Part shown: positions 15,443 to 16,832 of the stretch, one piece after another
Position numbering within the stretch: the stretch's first letter is position 1
How the letters are laid out: every line of letters starts with the position of its first letter
Assembly: GCA_023433855.1 (NCBI GenBank)
Contig: JAEYTV010000369.1
Span: 1-16,832 of the forward strand
Direction of reading: 5' to 3'
DNA from: Pseudomonadota bacterium
Lineage (GTDB): Bacteria > Pseudomonadota > Alphaproteobacteria > Rhizobiales > Rhizobiaceae
DNA: 16,832 nucleotides
Notes under the pieces: generated by a model
Told to the model about the DNA's origin: nothing
What the model saw: the letters and a program-made list of their open reading frames with translations, nothing else
The model's database searches: none
Program-made: the position numbers and the translations under genes

Positions 15443-15880
15443 CGTCGCGCCAGCGTCATGGATGTCACTTGTGACAGCAATACGCTGGCAAGCCTTTGTG
15501 CAGCATTAAGAAATTTGCGGCAATCTTACCGGTTGCGGGCGGATTGTTCCGAAAAGATCCGGGCGAGACCTGGATCTGCGGAGGGTCGCGGGTGTGTGTC
15601 GGCTGAATGTTCGGCCGTTCATTGGCCAATGTCCCGTCAACATGTCCGAGCGACGGTGATACGCACCTCGACGCCGCAAAACGAACGAAATTTTCGGCGT
15701 CCAGCTTTAATGTCTGCACGACTGGAAGACTGGCGAGCCACGCCGCTCCTGTGTACATGAACCACCATCAGGACGATCAAATTTGCCCGAATCTGCCTTC
15801 GTTAAGTGCTGGATATTATGGCCGGTTGTCTTTATGTATACACAGAATACCCGCGAACCGCGGAGGAGGGAGATCTTTAG
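15443..15880. promoter_or_regulatory. Divergent intergenic region between tandem hydrolase and purU
   Basis: This is the longest stretch without a credible gene (438 bp). Short open frames cross it on both strands, but none has a plausible ribosome site or recognisable protein. It must hold promoters for the hydrolase (- strand) and purU (+ strand). Visible elements are the inverted repeat at 15463-15476, an AT-rich zone at 15805-15848 containing TATTAT (15814-15819) and the palindrome TGTATACA (15835-15842), and the strong purU ribosome site GGAGGAGG at 15862-15869. I could not pair confident -35/-10 boxes. Confidence 0.55.
15463..15476. promoter_or_regulatory. Candidate operator, TGTCAC-TT-GTGACA
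   Basis: A perfect 6-bp inverted repeat with a 2-bp centre lies 20 bp upstream of the hydrolase start codon on the - strand. The size and symmetry suit a dimeric helix-turn-helix repressor, and the position would block transcription. No regulator gene is in view and the family cannot be named. Confidence 0.4.
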
Positions 15881-16765
15881 ATGAAAAACTATGTCTTGAC
15901 CGTCTCGTGCAAGTCGACGCGCGGAGTTGTCGCGGCCATATCCGGATTCCTGGCTGAGAGCGGCTGCAACATCATCGACTCGTCGCAGTTCGACGATCTG
16001 GACACCGGCAAGTTCTTCATGCGTGTCAGCTTCCTGTCGGAAGAGGGAGCTGAACGTGACGCGCTCATCGAAGGCTTCAAGCCGGTAGGAGAGAGGTTCG
16101 GCATGGAATGGGAGATCTTCGACGGACAGGAGCGCATGAAGGTGCTCCTGATGGTCTCTCGCTTCGGACACTGCCTGAACGACCTGCTTTATCGCTGGAA
16201 GATCGGAGCTTTGCCGATCGACATTGTCGGCGTCGTATCCAACCACTTCGATTACCAGAAACTCGTGGTGAACAACGATATCCCCTTTCACCACATCAAG
16301 GTGACCAAGGAAAACAAGCCGCAGGCCGAAGCGCAGCTGATGGAGATCGTCGAGTCGACCGGCACGGAGCTGATCGTCCTCGCCCGCTACATGCAGGTCC
16401 TTTCGGATCGCCTCTGCACCAAGATGTCAGGGCGGATCATCAATATTCATCATTCCTTCCTTCCGAGCTTCAAGGGTGCCAATCCTTACAAGCAGGCCTA
16501 TCAGCGCGGCGTGAAACTGATCGGCGCAACAGCCCACTACGTGACGGCTGACCTGGACGAAGGCCCTATCATCGAGCAAGACACAGTCCGAATCACGCAC
16601 GCCCAGTCACCCGACGATTACGTTTCGCTCGGCCGCGACGTCGAAGCACAGGTGCTGGCTCGAGCGATCCACGCGCATATCCATCACCGGACGTTCATCA
16701 ACGGCAACCGCACGGTTGTTTTCCCGCCGAGCCCCGGCAGCTACGCATCCGAGCGCATGGGCTGA
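15881..16765 (+). CDS. purU: Formyltetrahydrofolate deformylase
   Basis: A 294-residue PurU, hydrolysing 10-formyl-THF to THF and formate and thereby balancing one-carbon pools. An N-terminal ACT domain (about 1-80; LTVSCKSTRGVVAAISGFL, CNIIDSSQFDD) precedes the formyltransferase domain, which starts at MKVLLMVSRFGHCLNDLLYRW. The catalytic Asn-His-Asp set is visible as Asn188 and His190 in INIHHSFLPSFKGANPY and Asp226 in TADLDEGPII, with the same spacing as N106/H108/D144 of PurN. ACT domains in E. coli PurU respond to methionine and glycine. Full length, with a strong GGAGGAGG site at 15862-15869. It stands alone between a long intergenic region and a hairpin, so it appears monocistronic here. 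Rhizobia often carry several purU copies tied to methyl-group or glycine betaine catabolism; which copy this is cannot be told. Confidence 0.96.
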   Translation: MKNYVLTVSCKSTRGVVAAISGFLAESGCNIIDSSQFDDLDTGKFFMRVSFLSEEGAERDALIEGFKPVGERFGMEWEIFDGQERMKVLLMVSRFGHCLNDLLYRWKIGALPIDIVGVVSNHFDYQKLVVNNDIPFHHIKVTKENKPQAEAQLMEIVESTGTELIVLARYMQVLSDRLCTKMSGRIINIHHSFLPSFKGANPYKQAYQRGVKLIGATAHYVTADLDEGPIIEQDTVRITHAQSPDDYVSLGRDVEAQVLARAIHAHIHHRTFINGNRTVVFPPSPGSYASERMG

Positions 16766-16774
16766 TTTTTCCGA

Positions 16775-16823
16775 CGAGGGGATCTCCTGCAGGATCAGTG
16801 CTGTCGGAACGGGAGTCCCCTCG
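16775..16823 (+). repeat. Long imperfect hairpin downstream of purU
   Basis: CGAGGGGA (16775-16782) pairs with TCCCCTCG (16816-16823). After a one-base bulge (T16783), CTCC (16784-16787) pairs with GGAG (16812-16815), giving a 12-bp stem around a 24-nt loop. A separate perfect palindrome TCCTGCAGGA (16785-16794) overlaps the inner stem and offers an alternative fold. It begins 9 bp after the purU stop. No T run follows before the window ends, so it may be a terminator core, a 3'-end stabiliser or part of the next gene's leader. Confidence 0.5.
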
Positions 16824-16832
16824 CGGGCGCAC

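Noticed and set aside
15434..15760. Possible small proteins in the 15443-15880 intergenic region (also a 97-codon frame on the - strand, 15465-15758)
   Set aside because: No ribosome site, no recognisable motif, and composition typical of random frames in GC-rich DNA.
1..16832. Search for CRISPR repeats, tRNA genes, insertion sequences or attachment sites
   Set aside because: No regularly spaced repeats, cloverleaf-like segments, transposase motifs or flanking direct repeats were seen by eye; a tRNAscan-type search was not possible.

Overview
The window reads as chromosomal DNA of an alphaproteobacterium, most likely Rhizobiales (Rhizobium/Agrobacterium/Ensifer-like). This rests on the GC-rich coding style, the rhizobial look of EF-P, PurU and the RND pump, and an amino acid:[carrier protein] ligase of the kind characterised in Bradyrhizobium and Agrobacterium. 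No tRNA, rRNA, CRISPR, insertion sequence or phage gene is visible. Gene density is high, and the only long non-coding stretch is 15443-15880.

Layout. (1) 1-4764: a tripartite multidrug efflux system on the + strand: the last codons of the membrane fusion protein, a complete HAE1-type RND permease and an outer-membrane lipoprotein channel. It ends in a probably bidirectional terminator (4791-4823). (2) 4843-7689: the translation factor EF-P (efp, - strand) divergent from the two enzymes that modify it, epmA and epmB (+ strand, ATGA overlap). (3) 7818-13639: a tightly packed + strand run of five genes: a small carrier protein, an acyl-CoA-dehydrogenase-fold flavoprotein, a SerRS-like amino acid:[carrier protein] ligase, a DUF1839 protein and a GH2/beta-mannosidase-like protein. 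(4) 13607-15442: a convergent gene for a tandem alpha/beta-hydrolase whose 3' end overlaps the GH2 gene by 33 bp. (5) 15881-16765: purU (formyltetrahydrofolate deformylase), followed by a long imperfect hairpin.

The most interesting part is region 3 plus probably 4. Homologues of the ligase are known to load glycine or alanine onto the phosphopantetheine arm of a dedicated carrier protein, but to my knowledge the fate of that aminoacyl thioester is unknown. Reading the neighbours for catalytic residues suggests a pathway. The ligase (Cys122/Glu167/Cys270 metal site) charges the carrier protein (Ser35). A flavoprotein lacking an obvious acyl-CoA dehydrogenase base may oxidise the bound aminoacyl group. 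The DUF1839 protein has a Cys30/His125/Asp136 arrangement like the BtrH acyltransferase. The tandem hydrolase has a Cys414/Asp538/His571 triad in its second half and a dead elbow in its first, resembling Cys-type aminoacyl shuttles. Either could move the group to an acceptor. The GH2-like protein hints that the acceptor is a glycan or glycolipid. This scheme is inference; only the ligase and carrier-protein roles have strong family precedent.

Two different tRNA-independent class II synthetase relatives (EpmA, LysRS-like; the CP ligase, SerRS-like) lie within about 5 kb, so the region is rich in repurposed translation enzymes.
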